A stretch of 8,937 bases of DNA. Origin: Thermoplasmatota archaeon. GTDB taxonomy: Archaea > Thermoplasmatota > Penumbrarchaeia > Penumbrarchaeales > Penumbrarchaeaceae. A program made the position numbers and the translations under genes. The stretch spans positions 1 to 8,937 of the forward strand of contig JAFGJI010000154.1 in assembly GCA_016929175.1 (NCBI GenBank), read 5' to 3'. Of this stretch, positions 6,244 through 8,937 are shown one piece after another (position 1 is the stretch's first letter; every line of letters starts with the position of its first letter). The notes beneath the pieces are model-generated. The model was not told the origin of the DNA. It made no database searches and worked only from the letters and a program-made list of their open reading frames with translations.

Positions 6244-7737
6244 ATGAAGCTGGAAGTCCGGGAAAAGCCATACGATCTTTTCGCTGTCATCGGAGCCTCG
6301 TTCACACTCGTTGGGGTCATACTTATATTCCCCAAATTGGAGGTCATCCGTATAATCCTCGGGCTCCCGTTCATACTTTTCTTTCCCGGATATGTGCTCA
6401 TCTGCGCCCTGTATCCCGAGAGAAAGAAGTACTTCGACAGGGACGGCAAAGAGGTTCCCCCTCCTTCGGAAGAAGGTGAGAGTGAGCCAGGGGGAGAGGA
6501 GAAGGAAAAAGATAGGAAGGCCGGCCCACAGGTTCTCGGGAAGGGGAGAAAGAGAGCCAAGGATGGGAAGGAAGAAGGAAAGGATAAAGGTGATGATGGA
6601 TCGGAATGGCCCAAAGGAAAGGGTCTGGACGGTCTGGAGAGGGTTGCCCTCTCACTTGGCCTTTCCATCGCCATAACGCCTCTGATAGGATTGGTGCTCA
6701 ATTATACATACGATTGGGCACCTGACACACTCGGAATAAGACTGATACCGATCCTGGTGTCCCAGTTCGCATTCATACTTGTGGTTGGCGGAATTGCCCT
6801 TTTAAAAAGGATGCGAATCCCCGCAGAGGACAGGTTCGCCATCGTGATAGATCTGAGCTTCCCCAGTGATCAAACAATAATGGATAAGGTATTGACGGTC
6901 GGCATCGTGGTGATGATGGTGCTTTCCGTTGGATTGCTGGTATACATCATCGTGGTCCCCAGAGAGGGGGAATCCTTCACCGAATTCTACATACTTGGTC
7001 CGAACCACAAAGCGGAGGGTTATCCCAGGAACCTGCTTATCGAGGAGCGCAGTTACATTTACATTGGCATCAGGAACCACGAGCATATGAAAATGAACTA
7101 TACTCTCGTCATGACGCTGGACCCCGGTGCCGGCAACAATACCGTCAGCTCGTTCGACGATGTCACGATCTCGAGGAACCTCCAACCGGCGATGGAGGTC
7201 ATCGTACCGGATAAGAGGACGATCGAGATCCCTTGCAACTTCTCCGTTCTGGAAACGGGATCCTACAAACTCAGGTTCCTCCTGTTCAAGGACGGGAGAG
7301 AATACCGGGACCTCCACATATGGATAAGGGTATTCCAGGAAGGATATCTGATGCAGGCAGCTGATGGTAAGATCGAGTTCTTCATGGCAGGGATCGGAGG
7401 CGACCCTTCACTGCTTCCATCGACCGTCGATCCAGGGTCCGACCTTGTTCTTTCGGTCGGAGGACGCAATAGATACGAGGAGGACATGGTTGCTAACATC
7501 ACCTTCAGCATCGGAGATCCTGACCAGTGGATACCGTTGCGTGGCAATCCGCTGGCAGGTGATATTGGCCCCTCGGCTGGCTTTTTCCTGGGGACCATAT
7601 TCAATTCGACCTCGTCCTGGGGTCCGGTGGATGTATCTCTCAACATCCCTGCCGGAGAGTGGGACCTTGAAGTTCAGCTCAGGACATCAAGAGGTTCCTT
7701 CAAGATGGTCCACAGGATCACGGTGGAGGGTCCGTGA
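6244..7737 (+). CDS. DUF1616-family membrane protein with charged insert
   Basis: 497-residue polytopic protein. Helices 1 and 2 (about 10-30 and 35-58) carry the DUF1616 signature LPFILFFPGYVLICALYP. Helix 3 begins with LERVALSLGLS (131-141), helix 4 is about 168-187 followed by KRMRIP, and helix 5 is 216-238. Then comes TEFYILGP (246-253), another family hallmark, and an extracellular beta-rich domain to the end. Positive-inside reasoning puts the N-terminus inside and the C-terminal domain outside; the N-x-S/T sequons (one in the helix 3-4 loop, five in the C-terminal domain) all fall on the predicted outside. Between helices 2 and 3 is a 64-residue insert (64-127) of Lys, Glu, Gly, Arg and Asp where relatives usually have a short loop. 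The start has no SD and fits a leaderless mRNA. It overlaps the DUF58 gene by one base, implying translational coupling. The molecular function of DUF1616 is unknown; a role in envelope assembly is inferred from context. Confidence 0.9.
   Translation: MKLEVREKPYDLFAVIGASFTLVGVILIFPKLEVIRIILGLPFILFFPGYVLICALYPERKKYFDRDGKEVPPPSEEGESEPGGEEKEKDRKAGPQVLGKGRKRAKDGKEEGKDKGDDGSEWPKGKGLDGLERVALSLGLSIAITPLIGLVLNYTYDWAPDTLGIRLIPILVSQFAFILVVGGIALLKRMRIPAEDRFAIVIDLSFPSDQTIMDKVLTVGIVVMMVLSVGLLVYIIVVPREGESFTEFYILGPNHKAEGYPRNLLIEERSYIYIGIRNHEHMKMNYTLVMTLDPGAGNNTVSSFDDVTISRNLQPAMEVIVPDKRTIEIPCNFSVLETGSYKLRFLLFKDGREYRDLHIWIRVFQEGYLMQAADGKIEFFMAGIGGDPSLLPSTVDPGSDLVLSVGGRNRYEEDMVANITFSIGDPDQWIPLRGNPLAGDIGPSAGFFLGTIFNSTSSWGPVDVSLNIPAGEWDLEVQLRTSRGSFKMVHRITVEGP
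7725..7730 (+). promoter_or_regulatory. Shine-Dalgarno site of the DUF58 gene, inside the DUF1616 gene
   Basis: GGAGGG lies within the last codons of the DUF1616 gene and ends 6 nt before the ATG at 7737, whose A is the last base of the upstream TGA. This fixes the start and supports coupled translation from one mRNA. Confidence 0.75.
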
Positions 7738-8937
7738 TGGGCAGCAGGTTCACCGCTCTGGGCAGAGTGCTTGCGGTCGTGGTTGTTTGCCTCTTCGCAT
7801 GGGCATACCTGACCGCAGATCTGATGGTCGCAATGGTAGGTTCCGGTATCCTTCTATACATGGCATACAGAAGAATGGAGTTCCACGGTCTGGTCAAGAG
7901 TGTGGACATCCTATACGAGAGGATAATACTGGAGGAGATGATCCACAAGGACACCCCTTTCAGCATCAGGTCGAGCCTTTCGGCGAACGAGACGATCCGC
8001 GTTCAGGGATCGGAAAGGGTCCCGGATGACTTCGAACTGAGGTCAGGGAGCACTTCCTTCAAGGGGATGCTCGAGCCAGGCAGACATCTGGATGCCGTTT
8101 TTTCCCTTGTTCCCACCGAAAGGGGTGCTTTCAGGCTCCCACCGTTGAAAATAAAGGTCACCGAGGGAAGGGACCTTTTCGAGTCGGAAATTGTGGTGGA
8201 CCCGGGGACGGAGGTCTTTGTGAGGGCATCCAAAAAGGACATCTCTCTGGCCTATATAATGTCAAAAAGGAAGCAGTTCGAAATAACCGGGCCTGCCAAC
8301 AGGAGGCACACGAGGACCTATAGAACCGACCTCAAGTCCGTCAGGGATTATCTGCCGGGGGACCGGTTCAGGGATATAGACTGGAAGGCGACATCGAGAT
8401 TGACAAGATTGATGACCAGGGAGTACGAGACGGAGACGGACCTGCCCACACTTCTTCTGGTGGATGCCTCCATGTCAATGAGGGAGCTAGTGAGGAGGAG
8501 ATCGAAACTGGATCATGCTGTCGCGCTGGCAACCCAGATAGCGATAGTTATGGACCGTCTGCACCATCCAGTGGGTCTGATAACCTTCGACGAGACCGCG
8601 GTCCGAGACCATATCATCCCTGGAACATCGGATGTGGAGCAGGTCTTGATGTCCCTGTTCAGCCTCCCCAATCCCATAAGGACGGATATGTATCCGGGCA
8701 TCCCTCTGGAAGCGGAACGACCCAGCAATGTCGATGTTCCCGCCTTCCTCAGGCATGTTTCTCCATTCCTGGATAGGAGGGGCAGGTCAGCCCTGACAAG
8801 GGACAGTGTGACGGGTATATTCGAGGCTTTCAGGGAGATCAGGGCTTACGAAGGTACGGGTTTGCTGATCGTCATCATCACGGATATGGAGACCAGTTCC
8901 TCGTCCCTGCTCAGGTCGGTGAAGATGGCGGTCGCGA
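7737..8937 (+). CDS. DUF58 family VWA-like protein, 3' end outside window
   Basis: Partial gene, 400 codons to the window edge with no stop. A membrane hairpin at the N-terminus (about 5-25 and 29-44) is followed by a beta-sandwich-like region (about 60-165) and the DUF58 core. The signature runs RDYLPGDRFRDIDWKATSR (203-221), a basic strand with REYETE (228-233), then the metal-binding (MIDAS) motif DASMS (243-247), and later ITFDETAV and a TD pair at 382-383 typical of the last VWA metal loop. Family members are usually somewhat over 400 residues, so only a short C-terminal part is probably missing. DUF58 proteins are generally encoded beside MoxR AAA+ ATPases, and the pair is thought to act as a membrane-associated chaperone or metal-insertion system. 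A MoxR gene is therefore expected nearby but is not in this window. It is co-translated with the DUF1616 gene. Confidence 0.93.
   Translation, partial: MGSRFTALGRVLAVVVVCLFAWAYLTADLMVAMVGSGILLYMAYRRMEFHGLVKSVDILYERIILEEMIHKDTPFSIRSSLSANETIRVQGSERVPDDFELRSGSTSFKGMLEPGRHLDAVFSLVPTERGAFRLPPLKIKVTEGRDLFESEIVVDPGTEVFVRASKKDISLAYIMSKRKQFEITGPANRRHTRTYRTDLKSVRDYLPGDRFRDIDWKATSRLTRLMTREYETETDLPTLLLVDASMSMRELVRRRSKLDHAVALATQIAIVMDRLHHPVGLITFDETAVRDHIIPGTSDVEQVLMSLFSLPNPIRTDMYPGIPLEAERPSNVDVPAFLRHVSPFLDRRGRSALTRDSVTGIFEAFREIRAYEGTGLLIVIITDMETSSSSLLRSVKMAVA

Noticed and set aside
6111..6701. 196-codon minus-strand frame opposite the yitT end and the DUF1616 start
   Set aside because: It is rich in Pro, Ser and Phe because it mirrors the purine-rich charged insert of the real gene; it crosses two well-supported genes and shows no family signature.
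7364..8029. 221-codon plus-strand frame spanning the DUF1616-DUF58 junction
   Set aside because: It reads an alternative frame across two strongly recognised genes, is rich in Arg, Ser and Trp, and has no domain pattern or suitable SD.

Overview
The window looks like a gene-dense stretch of an archaeal chromosome, most likely a euryarchaeote of the Thermoplasmatota kind. The evidence is TATA-like boxes about 28 nt ahead of start codons, at least two genes that look leaderless, a COG1395-type archaeal regulator, a DUF1616 membrane protein, and a large NosD/Ig-like surface protein. The phylum is an inference from gene content. All five genes are on the + strand, base composition is close to even G+C, and arginine is mostly AGG.

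Layout. 1-122: upstream DNA with no convincing gene but with a short inverted repeat and a Shine-Dalgarno (SD) site. 123-1061: a COG1395-family HTH regulator (TTG start) whose two halves look like duplicated domains flanking the HTH. 1132-5148: a 1338-residue single-pass surface protein built from signal peptide, right-handed beta-helix (NosD type), eight Ig-like domains, one membrane helix and a 194-residue cytoplasmic tail ending in three acidic Trp motifs. 5218-6159: a YitT-family membrane protein with a C-terminal DUF2179 domain. 6244-7737: a DUF1616 membrane protein with an unusual 64-residue charged insert. 7737 to the window end: a DUF58 (VWA-like) protein, cut off by the window edge and overlapping the DUF1616 gene by one base.

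How they fit together. The DUF1616-DUF58 pair is clearly co-translated (overlapping TGATG with an SD inside the first gene) and probably belongs to a MoxR/DUF58-type membrane or cell-surface assembly module continuing to the right. The giant beta-helix/Ig protein and the DUF1616 protein both place large N-glycosylation-sequon-bearing domains outside the cell, so the window has a cell-envelope theme. The HTH regulator and YitT have no demonstrable functional tie to the rest.

I see no mobile element, CRISPR array, tRNA or rRNA, and no clear novel multi-gene system. The items most worth a second look are a 10-bp hairpin that would bury the yitT SD, a stem-loop starting at the yitT stop codon, the triplicated Trp-acidic tail of the surface protein, the internal duplication in the regulator, and the charged insert in the DUF1616 protein.
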